The notes beneath the pieces were generated by a model, which worked only from the letters and a program-made list of their open reading frames with translations, was not told the origin of the DNA and searched no databases. Below, piece after piece: positions 1-13,900 of a DNA stretch of 64,000 nucleotides (the first letter of the stretch is position 1; the number at the start of each line of letters is the position of its first letter). This DNA comes from Archivesica marissinica. Lineage: Eukaryota > Mollusca > Bivalvia > Venerida > Vesicomyidae. The stretch covers positions 85,154,850 through 85,218,849 of the forward strand of contig CM026386.1 in the NCBI GenBank assembly GCA_014843695.1, written 5' to 3'. The position numbers were made by a program, and so were the translations under genes.

Positions 1-285
1 GCTCCTGTCTTCAGATGAAATTAATAATAATAATGAAGTATTGGTATCTGTTCACTAAATGTAGCATGCTTGCTCCTCCCATTGAACTATCAGAATGGAT
101 ATATCATCTTCCTCCATCTATCCTTTCTCCCATCTTCTGTCAATCTCAATTTCAACTTTCTAATTTAATTACAATGTGTATTTCTATCACCTTAATCATC
201 TCGTTATATTATTGATATTGTAATTCATGATTAATATATACATATCTTTTTAAAATTGTAACTCATTTGAGGGTTGTTCATCGTG
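1..285. other. Intron or intergenic sequence, no gene seen
   Basis: AT-rich sequence downstream of the 292-453 exon in transcript direction, probably intron of the serine-rich sushi gene. No exon-like open frame with splice sites was seen. Confidence 0.4.
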
Positions 286-291
286 ACTTAC

Positions 292-453
292 TGACTGTGC
301 ATGTTGGTAGAGTCGTCCAACACCCAGTACTCTCGCAGGTTGCGTTTTCTGACCCAGTTAGTGTGTAGTTAGTATTGCACGTAAACGTGACCGTGTCTCC
401 AAATTGAGTGTTTCCAGTGTATTGTGCATTGGCGACTCCAGGATTACCACAGT
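292..453 (-). CDS. Sushi/CCP domain exon 2
   Basis: A 162-nt phase 1-1 exon. The acceptor TTTTCTACAG ends before 453 and the strong donor GTAAGT is at 291-286. The translation begins with (D)CGNPGVANA, runs through GDTVTFTC and NYTLTGSENATC, and ends with a W and LPTC, the standard sushi pattern. There is one odd extra Cys before the Trp (five in all). NYT and NAT are N-glycosylation sequons. Spliced to the previous sushi exon the junction codon is GAC, giving CVPIDCGNPG, a natural sushi-to-sushi linker. No stop is seen, so the gene continues to the left of base 1. There is no ATG and the exon is short, so it was found from the domain pattern and splice sites. Confidence 0.85.
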
Positions 454-459
454 CTGTAG

Positions 460-1345
460 AAAAGTGCTTGATTACATGGTTATTATTGATACACGATTAC
501 ATGGTTATTATTGATACACAACGAGTTAAATGGCAATGGACACTCTGCATTTGTGATATAGAGGATATTTGTGTTTAATAGTGTAAGATAACATTTATTT
601 CATCGAATGAACATTGAAATTTATATTTCCACGTGTGGCGTTAGCCGCAAATTGAAAACGATTGTTTCGGTGATCACGAGACGAAATAAAATCTTGACAC
701 TTTTAAGCACACATATTCTTTGTCTACCAATCATGTTGGCTAATAGATATGTTATACACTTTTATTCATTTTTTTGAACGGTCTCAATAAAATTATGTCC
801 AGTATAATCAGTTGGCTGTTGTCAAAATTGAAACCGACAGACAAAACAAATTCCTTAGAACATACTGTTATATAAATAAAATGTTATACTGTTCATGATT
901 GTGAAATAGCTAAAATACAAAGTTACATGCAACCGCAGAGAAATATCAATATCAGTGGGAAAGAAAATGCCCTATGCCACGGTTAAGATTAACGAGCATT
1001 TTCTTTCACTGAGAAAAGTCAAGCATTCACTGGAAAGCATAAAATAAAGTTGTCCTGCATCGTGTATGCGTAGATAAAGACATTCCTAGCTGTGTATCGT
1101 GTTGTTTGAAATAAGGTTGGCACATACCGATATGTAACGTTGTAGTTAACCATTTCACTTTTAAATCTGATGCAGCGCCATTTATGACTAATAGTATTAA
1201 ATGTATACGAAATGGAAGCAATTTATGATATATTAAACCGTACAAATATTACGCCACATGCATCAGGCAAACACGCGTGTACATGTGTCGTTTCCAAGCA
1301 TATATGCCCATGGTGACAAAACCACAAGGTTATACAACTTTTCTC
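460..1345. other. Intron sequence, nothing recognisable
   Basis: AT-rich intron sequence of the sushi gene. A short direct repeat (GATTACATGGTTATTATTGA, twice near 470-515) is the only structure noted. Small open frames here have no domain or coding character. Confidence 0.4.
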
Positions 1346-1348
1346 AGA

Positions 1349-1384
1349 TCTCGTTTATTTATCGTCGCTACCGGTTGCCCATAT
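1349..1384 (-). mobile_element. SINE family B, 3' end fragment
   Basis: The segment matches the conserved 3' end seen in full copies near 20.1, 20.7, 24.8, 26.6, 38.2 and 39.0 kb, including TCGTCGCTACCGGTTGCCCA. It is cut off exactly where the adjoining 26-bp minisatellite starts. Confidence 0.7.
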
Positions 1385-2976
1385 ACTCTCAGTTACACGA
1401 AACCAGATATACTCTCAGTTAAACCAATCCAGATATACTCTCATTTAAACCAAACCAGATATACTTTCAGCTAAACCAATCCAGATATACTCTCATTTAA
1501 ACCAAACCAGATATACTTTCAGTTAATCCAATCCAGATATACTCTCAGTTAAACCAAACCAGATATACTTTCAATTAAACCAATCCAGATATACTCTCAG
1601 TTAAACCAAACCAGATATATTCTCAGTTAAACCAAACCAGATATACTTTCAGTTAAACCAATCCAGACATACTCTCAGTTAACCCAAACTAGATATACTC
1701 TCAGATAAACCAAACCAGATATACTTTCAGCTAAACCAATCCAGATATATTCTCAGTTAAACCAATTCAGATACAATCTCAGTTAAACCAAAACAGATAT
1801 ATTCTCAGTTAAACCAAACCAGATATACGTTCAGTTAAACCAATCCAGACATACTCTCAGTTAAACCAATCCAGATATACTTTCAGTTAAACCAATCCAG
1901 ATTTACTCTCATTTAAACCAAACCAGATATACTCTGTTAAACCAAACCAGATATACTCTCAGTTAAACCAATCCAGATATACTTTCAGTTAAACGAATTC
2001 AGATACAATCTCAGCTAAACCAACCAGATATACTCTCAGTTAAACCAAACCAGATATACTCTCAGTTAATCCAATCCAGATATACTCTCAGTTAAACCAA
2101 GCCAGATATACTCTCAGCTAAACCAAACCAGATATACTCTCAATTAAACCAAACCAGATATACTCTCAGTTGAACCAAACCAGATATATTCTCAGTTAAA
2201 CCAATCCGGATATATTCTCAGTTAAACCAATCCAGACATACTCTCAGTTAAACCAATCCAGATATACTTTCAGTTAAACCAATCCAGATATATTCTCAGT
2301 TAAACCAATCCAGACATACTCTCAGTTAAACCAAACCAGATATACTTTCAGTTAAACCAATCCAGATATACTCTCAGTTAAACCAAACCAGATATACTCT
2401 CAGTTAAACCAAACCAGATATACTTTCAGCTAAACCAATCCAGATATATTCTCAGTTAAACCAATCCAGACATACTCTCAGTTAAACCAATCCAGATATA
2501 CTTTCAGTTAAACCAATCCAGATATATTCTCAGTTAAACCAATCCAGACATACTCTCAGTTAAACCAAACCAGATATACTTTCAGTTAAACCAATCCAGA
2601 TATACTCTCAGTTAAACCAAACCAGATATACTCTCAGTTAAACCAAACCAGATATACTTTCAGCTAAACCAATCCAGATATATTCTCAGTTAAACCAATC
2701 CAGACATACTCTCAGTTAAACCAATCCAGATATACTTTCAGTTAAACCAATCCAGATATATTCTCAGTTAAACCAATCCAGACATACTCTCAGTTAAACC
2801 AAACCAGATATACTTTCAGTTAAACCAATCCAGATATACTCTCAGTTAAACCAAACCAGATATACTCTCAGTTAAACCAAACCAGATATACTTTCAGCTA
2901 AACCAATCCAGATATACTCTCAGTTAAACCAAACCAGATATATTCTCAGTTAAACCAATTCAGATATACTCTCAGA
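1385..2976. repeat. 26-bp minisatellite, about 60 copies, intronic
   Basis: Tandem copies of a 26-bp unit whose core is CAGATATACTCTCAGTTAAA followed by CCAAAC or CCAATC. Variants (ACT/ATT, TTT/CTC, AAC/ATC) recur in blocks, for example between about 2200 and 2900 where a multi-unit pattern repeats nearly exactly, showing recent block duplication. It lies in the intron between the two sushi exons and starts at a SINE B fragment. Confidence 0.95.
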
Positions 2977-3285
2977 AGTTTGAGACCGAGTTTGAGATTA
3001 AGGAAATGTTTATAACTTCGAGGCATAGGTCGGAGATTGAAAACATATTCTCGCATTAAGAAATGATTGGTTCAATCTGATATTTGTTCTTGTCACAACC
3101 AATCAGAAACGTAAGACTTAGTTTGAGACTGAGTTTGAGATTAAGGAAAAGTTTATAACTTCGAGACATAGGTCGGAGATTGAAAATTTATTCTCAAATT
3201 AAGAAATGATTGGTTCAGTCTGAGATTTGCTCTTGTCATAACCAATCAGAAACTTGAGACTTAGCTTGAGATTTTTTAAAGTTTT
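2977..3285. repeat. Two diverged copies of a 143-bp repeat, dispersed elsewhere
   Basis: Copies begin at 2977 and 3120 with AGTTTGAGAC and share TTTATAACTTCGAG, CATAGGTCGGAGATTGAAAA and an AACCAATCAGAAAC stretch. Related sequence flanks the SINE and MITE at 38.13-38.21 and 38.66-38.72 kb, so this is a dispersed repeat family of unknown type. Confidence 0.7.
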
Positions 3286-3289
3286 ATTA

Positions 3290-3798
3290 CTTCAAGACTT
3301 ACAATTTGGTTAACCCCTTATACATAAATGGTTCACTGCTTTTTGTGTGTTTCCTCGTGGGAGCCAGGGGACATTTATTTCTTCAATGTATAGCCATTTT
3401 CTTGATCGTTAGATACATACATGTATAAAGATTAACCACGATGATATGCACTGCGGCGATGTGGGTTAATCTAAGTTCTAATAATTAAATGTGCCCCATT
3501 GCTTTATCAGATATTACAAGTACAGAATTCGACATGATCATTTTCTGTTGCCCTATCATATTGTAATATATACTGGTTGTGATCGGCTAAATCAATACAT
3601 AATTAAATGTCACACATGGACCCGGTTCTGTATGAACGCGGATATATTCGTATAAAGTTGATACATGATGTAACTCCGTATAACCCGTCGCATTTTATAT
3701 ATTAAACGCGTTACCTATGTTATTGGTTGTGATTTACACTTGTAGCCCAAACCTTTTGAGTGTAATTTCATACTGAAGAGGTACTCAATTATGTTTTA
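3290..3798. other. Intron sequence, no gene seen
   Basis: AT-rich sequence between the dispersed repeat and the first sushi exon. No additional sushi module or exon-like frame was seen. Confidence 0.4.
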
Positions 3799-3804
3799 AC
3801 TTAC

Positions 3805-3975
3805 CTATCGGTACACACGATGGAGATTCCCTATTCCAGGCCTGATTCTGACATGTCGTACTGATATGTCCGGTTAGCGTGTAGCCTGCATTGCAAGAAA
3901 ACTGCGCGGTGCAACCTTCAGCGAAACACTGGAAAGTGACTGTACCGTTCCCTGGACCACTGAACGAGGAACATG
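3805..3975 (-). CDS. Sushi/CCP domain exon 1
   Basis: A 171-nt exon, phase 1 to phase 1, with acceptor GATCTTAG before 3975 and donor GTAAGT at 3804-3799. It encodes a complement control protein (sushi) module: the first Cys, then PGNGTVTFQC, an FSCNAGYTLTG core, a TTC and a W before the final PSC. Six cysteines are present instead of the usual four. The extra pair (QC, EGC) lies in the hypervariable loop and may form an additional disulfide. NGT is an N-glycosylation sequon. Sushi modules usually mediate extracellular protein binding or adhesion. In transcript order it follows the serine-rich exon, and the phases match. Confidence in the domain is high; membership of the same gene is inferred from phase, strand and spacing. 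Confidence 0.85.
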
Positions 3976-4103
3976 CTAAGATCAAAAATAAGTTAACGTA
4001 TAAATATATATATAGCACTTAGGCATGACATTGTATTTATAGATTTATTCCATTCCGGAGAGTTAGTGTCTGACAATATTCCAGATATAAATGCAAAGGG
4101 GGA

Positions 4104-4282
4104 ACTTCGTGGACGAGTGGTATTGACTTCAAATCAATAGCCCCTCAATGCTGTAAGGTTCGAGGTGTTGCATAATTTTATGTGAGGAAGATATCCAGAA
4201 GATCGGTGGTTTTACTAAGGTACCCGTCCGTGCCTGAAATTCTCTGAGGGACACCGGGTCTCCCTCCACCAATAACAAATGA
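4104..4282 (+). mobile_element. SINE family A copy
   Basis: A tRNA-like head with an A-box-like GGACGAGTGGTATTGAC and a diverged B-box (AAGGTTCGAGGTGTTGC) is followed by the family body: GGAAGATATC, GATCGGTGGTTTTACTAAGG, GTCCGTGCCTGAAAT, and the ending GGGTCTCCCTCCACCAATAA. The same body occurs at 26.1-26.3 (-), 37.5-37.7 (+), 39.3-39.9 (+) and 54.6-54.7 kb (+). It lies in an intron of the sushi gene. Confidence 0.75.
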
Positions 4283-4746
4283 AGAGTCTCCATAATAACC
4301 AAGATGTGTATGCGACCTTAAACAAAGCGCAAAGAAATACATAGCCTCTGAACAACCTCAGCGGTTGATGGGATTTCAATAATGCAATAATCCTTGACCT
4401 AGATATGTACTACTCCATCAGTGTTTATGTATATCACGAAATACCATAGATAAATGAAAGAATACGAGTGCTAGAGCGAACGCATTTCATAGTAAATGTA
4501 TACGCATGCACAATAACTGGAAGTACTGGTACACATATCCGATATCTCACAAACATTACTACTAGATATTTAACATACCAATATATTTTGCTTAGTTACA
4601 TTATTGTATAATTGCATTATATCTTTCTTGTTAAGGCACTGTCTTGCCAATATCATAGATGTATTTATCTATATAACATATAGAGATATCTTTCCTTGTA
4701 ATACAGACGTTTATTTGTATTGAAAAGATGTGTAGCAACATTAAAG

Positions 4747-4793
4747 ATATATATATATATATAATGACGTTATATATATATATAACTATGACT
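4747..4793. repeat. AT microsatellite with palindromic centre
   Basis: Two (TA)n runs flank AATGACGTTA, making a self-complementary stretch that could extrude as a cruciform. It lies 120 bp from the end of the serine-rich exon, in the intron. Confidence 0.7.
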
Positions 4794-4920
4794 TCCAACG
4801 AACTTCATTCTAGTAAAATAAAGATAAATAGTTTGGCTTCTATGCACACGGAATATTACATGATAAATAAATAACTGCAAATAAAATCAAAATGGACAAT
4901 ACTGGTTCTGTCTTACTCAC

Positions 4921-7900
4921 AAGGGGGAGCGGAACTTGAAGAGGACATCATAGAACTCGATGTCGTAGATGAAAATAAAATTGAAGTGGTAACAGAGGTA
5001 GATGTTTCAAAAAGTGTTGTTGATAATGTCGGAGTTTCTGAACTGCTGGATGACGAATCCGATAAAGATACACTGCTTGATGACCTCGGCGACATGCTAG
5101 ATGACGAATCCGACACAGAGGCACTGCTCGATGAACTCGGCGATATACTAGATGACGAACCAGACACGGAGGCACTGCTCGATGAACTCGGTGACAGGCT
5201 AGATGACGAATCCGACACAGATACACTGCTCGATGAACTTGCCGATATGCTAGATGACGAATCCGACACAGAGGCACTGCTTGATGACCTCGGCGAGATA
5301 CTAGATGACGAATCCGACAACGAGGTACTGCCTGATGAACTCGACGACATGCTAGATGACGAATCCGATACAGAGGCACTGCTCGAAGAACTTGGCGATA
5401 TGCTAGATGACGAATCCGACACAGAGACACTGCTCGATGAACTCGGTGATAAGCTAGATGACGAATCCGACACAGAGGCACTACCCGATGAACTCGGTGA
5501 CATGCTAGATGACGAATCCGACAAAGAGGCACTGCTTGATGAACTCAGCGACATGCTAGATGACGAACCCGACACAGAGGCACTGCTCGAAGAACTTGGC
5601 GATATGCTAGATGACGAATCCGACACAGAGACACTGCTTGATGAACTCAGCGACATGCTAGATGTTGAATCCGACACAGATGCACTGCTCGAAGAACTTG
5701 CCGACATGCTAGATGACGAATATGACACAGAGGCACTGACCGATGAACTTCCAGACATGCTAGATGACGAACCCGACAAAGAGGCACTGCTCGATGAACT
5801 CGGCGATATGCTAGATGAGGAATCCGACAGAGAGGCACTGCTTGATGAACTCAGCGACATGCTAGATGACGAACCCGACACAGAGGCACTGCTCGAAGAA
5901 CTTGGCGATATGCTAGATGACGAATCCGACACAGAGGCACTGCTAGATGAACTCGGTGACAGGCTAGATGACGAATCCGACACAGAGGCACTGCTTGATG
6001 AACTCGGCGACATGTTAGATGTTGAATCCGACACAGATGCGCTGCTCGATGAACTTGCCGACATGCTAGATGACGAATCCGACACAGAGGCACTGCTCGA
6101 AGAACTTGCCGACATGCTAGATGACAAATATGACACAGAGGCACTGCCCGATGAACTTCCAGACATGCTAGATGAGGAATCCGACAAAGAGGCACTGCTC
6201 GATGAACTCGGCGATATGCTAGATGAGGAATCCGACAGAGAGGCACTGCTTGATGAACTCAGCGACATGCTAGATGACGAACCCGAAACAGAGGCACTGC
6301 TCGATGAACTCGGCGATAAGCTAGATAACGAATCCGACACAGATGCACTGCTTGATGAACTCGGTGATATGCTAGATGACGAATCCGACACAGAGGTACT
6401 GCTCGAAGAACTTGCCGACATGCTAGATGACGAATATGGCACAGAGGCACTGCCCGATGAACTTCCAGACATGCTAGATGACGAATCCGACAAAGAGGCA
6501 CTGCTCGATGAACTCGGCGATATGCTAGATGAGGAATCCGACAGAGAGGCACTGCTTGATGAACTCAGCGACATGCTAGATGACGAACCCGAAACAGAGG
6601 CACTGCTCGATGAACTCGGCGATATGCTAGATGACGAATCCGACACATATGCACTGCTTGATGAACTCGGCGAGATACTATATGACGAATCCGACAATGA
6701 GGTACTGCCTGATGATCTCGACGACATGCTAGATGACGAATCCGACACAGAGGCACTGCTCGATGAACTGGGTGACAGGCTAGATGACGAATCCGACACA
6801 GAGGCACTGCTCGATGAACTCGGTGACATGCTAGATGATGCATATGACACAGAGGCACTGCTCGATGAACTTCCCGACATGCTAGATGACGAATCCGACA
6901 CAGAGGCACTGCTCGATGAACTTGCCGACATGCTAGATGACGAATCCGACACAGAGGCACTACCCGATGAACTCAGCGACATGCTAAATGAGGATTCCGA
7001 CACAGAGCCACTGCTTGATGAACTCGGCGACATGCTAGATGTTGAATCCGACACAGAGGCACTGCTCGATGAACGTGCCGACATGCTAGATGACGAATCC
7101 GATACAGAGGCACTGCTCGATGAACTCGGCGATGTACTAGATGACGAATCCGACACAGAGGCACTGCTCGATAAACTCGGTGACATGCTAGATGATGAAT
7201 ATGACACAGAGGCACTGCTAGATGAACTTGCCGACATGCTAGATGACGAATCCGACACAGAGGAAATGCTTGATGAACTCAGCGACATGCTAGATGACGA
7301 ACCCGACACAGAGGCACTGCTCGAAAAACTTGGCGATATGCTAGATGACGAATCCGACACAGAGGCACTGCTAGATGAACTCGGTGACAGGCTAGATGAC
7401 GAATCCGACACAGAGGCACTGCTTGATGAACTCGGCGACATGCTAGATGTTGAATCCGACACAGATGCACTGCTCGATGAACTTGCCGACATGCTAGATG
7501 ACGAATCCGACACAGAAGCACTACTCGAAGAACTTGCCGACATGCTAGATGACGAATATGACACAGAGGCACTGCCCGATGAACTACCAGACATGCTAGA
7601 TGACGAACCCGACACAGAGGCACTGCTAGATGAACTTGCCGATATGCTAGATGACGAATCCGACACAGAGGCACTGCTTGATGAACTCAGTGACATGCTA
7701 GATGACGAACCCGACACAGAGGCACTGCTCGAAGAACTTGGCGATATGCTAGATGACGAATCCGACACAGAGGCACTGCTAGATGAACTCGGTGACAGGC
7801 TAGATGACGAATCCGACACAGAGGCACTGCTTGATGAACTCGGCGACATGTTAGATGTTGAATCCGACACAGATGCGCTGCTCGATGAACTTGCCGATAT

Positions 7901-10900
7901 GCTAGATGACGAATCCGACACAGAGGCACTACTCGAAGAACTTGCCGACATGCTAGATGACGAATATGACACAGAGGCACTGCCCGATGAACTTCCAGAC
8001 ATGCTAGATGACGAATCTGACAAAGAGGCACTGCTCGATGAACTCGGCGATATGCTAGATGAGGAATCCGACAGAGAGGCACTGCTTGATGAACTCAGCG
8101 ACATGCTAAATGACGAACCCGAAACAGAGGCACTGCTCGACGAACTCGGCGATATGCTAGATGACGAATCCGACACAGATGCACTGCTTGATGAACTCGG
8201 TGATATGCTAGATGACGAATCCGACACAGAAGCACTGCTAGATGAACTCGGTGACAGGCTAGATGACGAATCCGACACAGAGGCACTGCTCGATGAACTT
8301 GCCGACATGCTAGATGACGAATCCGACACAGAGGCACTGCTCGATGAACTCGGTGATAAGCTAGATGACGAATCCGACACAGAGGCACTACCCGATGAAC
8401 TCGGTGACATGCTAGATGACGAATCCGACAAAGATGTACTGCTCGTTGAACTCAGCGATATGCTAGATGACGAACCCGACACAGAGGCACTGCTCGAAAA
8501 ACTTGGCGATATGCTAGATGACGAATCCGACACAGAGGCACTGCTAGATGAACTCGGTGACAGGCTAGATGACGAATCCGACACAGAGGCACTGCTTGAT
8601 GAACTCGGCGACATGCTAGATGTTGAATCCGACACAGATGCACTGCTCGATGAACTTGCCGACATGCTAGATGACGAATCCGACACAGAAGCACTACTCG
8701 AAGAACTTGCCGACATGCTAGATGACGAATATGACACAGAGGCACTGCCCGATGAACTTCCAGACATGCTAGATGACGAACCCGACACAGAGGCACTGCT
8801 AGATGAACTTGCCGACATGCTAGATGACGAATCCGACACAGAGGAAATGCTTGATGAACTCAGTGACATGCTAGATGACGAACCCGACACAGAGGCACTA
8901 CCCGATGAACTCGGTGACATGCTAGATGACGAATCCGACACAGAGGCACTACCCGATGAACTCGGTGACATGCTAGATGAGGAATCCGACACAGAGGCAC
9001 TGCTTGTTGAACTTTCCGACAAGCTAGATGACGAATCAGACACAGAAGCACTGCTCGATGAACTTTGTGATAAGCTAGATGACGAATCCGACACAGAGGC
9101 ACTACCCGATGAACTCGGTGACATGCTAGATGACGAATCCGACAAAGAGGCACTGCTCGATGAACTCGGTGACAGGCTAGATGACGAATCCGACACAGAA
9201 GCACTGCTCGATGAACTCGGTGACAAGCTAGATGACGAATCCGACACAGAGACACTGCTCGATGAACTCGGTGATAAGCTAGATGACGAATCCGACACAG
9301 ATGCACTGCTCGATAAACTTGCCGACATGCTAGATGACGAACCCGACAAAGAGGCACTGCTCGATGATCTCGGTGACAGGCTAGATGACGAATCCGACAC
9401 AGAAGCACTGCTCGATGAACTCGGTGACAGGCTAGATGACGATCCCGACACAGAGGCACTGCTCGATGAACTTGCCGACATGCTAGATGACGAACCCGTC
9501 AAAGAGGCACTGTTCGATGAACTCGGTGACAGGCTAGATGACGAATCCGACACAGAGGCACTGCTCGATGAACTCGGTGATAAGCTAGATGACGAATCCG
9601 ACAGAGAGGCACTGCTTGATGAACTCAGCGACATGCTAGATGAGGAATCCGACACAGAGGCACTGCTTGATGAACTTGCCGACAAGCTAGATGACGAATC
9701 AGACACAGAGGCAATGCTCGATGAACTCGGTGACATGCTAGATGACGAATATGAAACAGAGGCACTGCTCGATGAACTTGTCGACATGCTAGATGACGAA
9801 TCCGTCAAAGAGGCACTGCTCGAAGAACTTGCCGACATGCTAGATGACGAATATGACACAGAGGCACTGACCGATGAACTTCCAGACATGCTAGATGACG
9901 AACCCGACACAGAAGCACTGCTCGATGAACTCGGCGATATGCTAGATGAGGAATCCGACAGAGAGGCACTGTTTGATGAACTCAGCGACATGCTAGATGA
10001 CGAACTCGACACAGAGGCACTGCTCGAAGAACTTGGCGATATGATAGATGACGAATCCGACAATGAGGCACTGCTAGATGAACTCGGTGACAGGCTAGAT
10101 GATGAATCCGACACAGAGCCACTACTTGATGAACTCAGCGACATGCTAGATGACGAACCCGACACAGAGGCACTGCTCGAAGAACTCGGCGATATGCTAG
10201 ATGACGAATCCGACACAGAGGCACTGCTCGAAGAACTTGCCGACATGCTAGATGACGAATCCGATACAGATGCACTGCTCGATGAACTCGGCGATATACT
10301 AGATGACGAATCCGACAAAGAGGCACTGCTTGATGAACTCGGTGACATGCTAGATGATGAATATGACAAAGAGGCACTGCTCGATGTACTTGCCGACATG
10401 CTAGATGACGAATCCGACACAGAGGCACTGCTCGATGAACTTACCGACATGCTAGCTGACGAATCCGACACAGAGACACTACTTGATGAACTCGGTGACA
10501 CACTAGATGAGGAATCTGACACAGAGGCACTGCTAGATGAACTCGTTGACATGCTAGATGAGGAATCCGACAGAGAGGCACTGCTTGATGAACTCAGCGA
10601 TATGCTAGATGACGAATCCGACACAGAGGAACTGCTAGATGAACTCGGTGACAGGCTAGATGACGAATCCGACACAGAGGCACTGCTCGATGAACTTGCC
10701 GACATGCTATATGACGAATCCGACACAGATGCACTGCTTGATGAACTCGGTGATATGCTAGATGATGAATCCGACAAAGAGGCACTGCTAGATGAACTCG
10801 GTGACAGGCTAGATGACGAATCCGACATAGAGGCACTGATCGATGAACTCGGTGATAAGCTAGATGACGAACCCGACAAAGAGGCACTGCTCGATGAACT

Positions 10901-13900
10901 CGTTGACATGCTAGATGAGGAATCCGACAGAGAGGCACCGCTTGATGAACTCAGCGACATGCTAGATGACGAACCCGAAACAGATGCACTGCTTGATGAA
11001 CTCGGTGATATGCTAGATGACGAATCCGAAACAGAGGCACTGCTAGATGAACTCGGTGACAGGCTAGATGACGAATCCGACACAGAGGCACTGCTCGAAG
11101 AACTTGCCGACATGCTAGATGACGAATCCGACACAGAGGCACTGCTCAATGAACTTTGTGATAAGCTAGATGACGAACCCGACACAGAAGCACTGCTCGA
11201 TGAACTCGGTGACAGGTTAGATGAGGAATCCGACACAGAGGCACTGCTCGATGAACTCGGTGATAAGCTAGATGACGAATCCGACACAGATGCACTGCTC
11301 GATGAACTTGCCGACATGCTAGATGACGAACCCGACAAAGAGGCACTGTTCGATGAACTCGGTGACAGGCTAGATGACGAATCCGACACAGAGGCACTGC
11401 TCGATGAACTCGGTGACAGGCTAGATGACGAATCCGAAACAGAGGCACTGCTAGATGAACTCGGTGATATGCTAGATGACGAATCCGACACAGAGGCACT
11501 GCTAGACGAACTATGTGACAGGCTAGATGACGAATCCGACACAGAGGCACTGCTCGATGAACTTGCCGACATGCTATATGACGAATCCGACACAGAGGCA
11601 CTGTTCGAAGAACTTGCCGACATGCTAGATGACGAATCCGACACAGAGGCACTGCCCGATGAACTCGATGACAGGCTAGATGATGAATCCGACACAGAGG
11701 CACTGCTCGATGAACTCAGCGACATGCTAGATGACGAACCCGAAACAGATGCACTGCTCGATGAACTCGGTGATAAGCTAGATGACGAATCCGACACAGA
11801 GGCACTACCCGATGAACTCGGTGACAGGCTAGATGACGAATCCGACACAGAGGCACTGCTCGAAGAACTTGCCGACATGCTAGATGACGAATCCGACACA
11901 GAAGCACTGCTCGATGAACTCGGTGATAAGCTAGATGACGAATCCGACAAAGAGGCACTGCTCGATGAACTCGGTGACAGGCTAGATGACGAATCCGACA
12001 CTGAAGCACTGCTCGATGAACTCGGTGACGGACTAGATGACGAATCCGACACAGAGGCACTGCTCGATGAACTCGGTGATAAGCTAGATGACGAATCCGA
12101 CACAGATGCACTGCTCGATGAACTTGCCGACATGCTAGATGACGAACCCGACAAAGAGGCACTGTTCGATGAACTCGGTGACAGGCTAGATGACGAATCC
12201 GACACAGAGGCACTGCTCGATGAACTCGGTGACAGGCTAGATGACGAATCCGAAACAGAGGCACTGCTAGATGAACTCGGTGATATGCTAGATGACGAAT
12301 CCGACACAGAGGCACTGCTAGATGAACTAGGTGACAGGCTAGATGACGAATCCGACACAGAGGCACTGCTCGATGAACTTGCCGACATGCTAGATGACGA
12401 ACCCGAAACAGATGCACTGCTTGATGAACTCGGTGATATGCTAGATGACGAATCCGAAACAGAGGCACTGCTAGATGAACTCGGTGACAGGCTAGATGAC
12501 GAATCCGACACAGAGGCACTGCTCGATGAACTTGCCGACATGCTATATGACGAATCCGACACAGAGGCACTGTTCGAAGAACTTGCCGACATGCTAGATG
12601 ACGAATCCGACACAGAGGCACTGCCCGATGAACTCGATGACAGGCTAGATGATGAATCCGACACAGAGGCACTGCTCGATGAACTTGCCGACATGCTAGA
12701 TGACGAACCCGAAACAGATGCACTGCTTGATGAACTCGGTGATATGCTAGATGACGAATCCGACACAGAGGCACTGCTAGATGAACTAGGTGACAGGTTA
12801 GATGACGAATCCGACACAGAGGCACTGCTCGATGAACTTGCCGACATGCTAGATGACGAATCCGACACAGAGGCACTGTTCGAAGAACTTGCCGACATGC
12901 TAGATGACGCATAGGACACAGAGGCACTGCCCGATGAACTCGGCGATATGCTAGATGACGAATCCGAAACAGAGGCACTGCTAGATGAACTCGGTGATAT
13001 GCTAGATGACGAATCCGACACAGAGGCACTGCTAGATGAACTCGGTGACAGGCTAGATGACGAATCCGACACAGAGGAACTGCTCGTAGAACTTGCCGAC
13101 ATGCTAGATGACGAATATGACACAGAAGCACTGCTCGATGAACTCGGCGATATGCTAGATGACGAATCCGACACAGAGGCACTGCTAGATGAACTCGTTG
13201 ACATGCTAGATGTGGAATCCGACAGAGAGGCACTGCTTGATGAACTCAGCGACATGCTAGATGATGAACCCGAGACAGAGGCAGTGATCGATGAACTCGG
13301 CGATATGCTAGATGACGAATCCGACACAGAGGCACTACTAGATGAACTCGGTGACAGGCTAGATGACGAATCCGACACAGAGGCACTGCTTGATGAACTC
13401 GGCGACATGCTAGATGTTGAATCCGACACAGATGCACTGCTCGATGAACTTGCCGTCATGCTAGATGACGAATATGACACAGAGGCACTGCCCGATGAAC
13501 TCGGCGATATGCTAGATGACGAATCCGACACAGATGCACTGCTCGAAGAACTTGCCGACATGCTAGATGACGAATATGACACAGAGGCACTGCCCGATGA
13601 ACTCGGCGATATGCTAGATGACGAATCCGACTCAGACGCACTGCTAGATGAACTCGGTGACAGGCTAGATGACGAATATGACACAGAGGCACTGCCCGAT
13701 GAACTTCCCGACATGCTAGATGACGAACCCGACAAAGAGGCACTGCTCGATGAACTCGGCGATATGCTAGATGACGAATCCGACACAGAGGCACTGCTAG
13801 ATGAACTCGTTGACATGCTAGATGTGGAATCCGACAGAGAGGCACTGCTTGATGAACTCAGCGACATGCTAGATGACGAACCCGACACAGAGGCAGTGCT

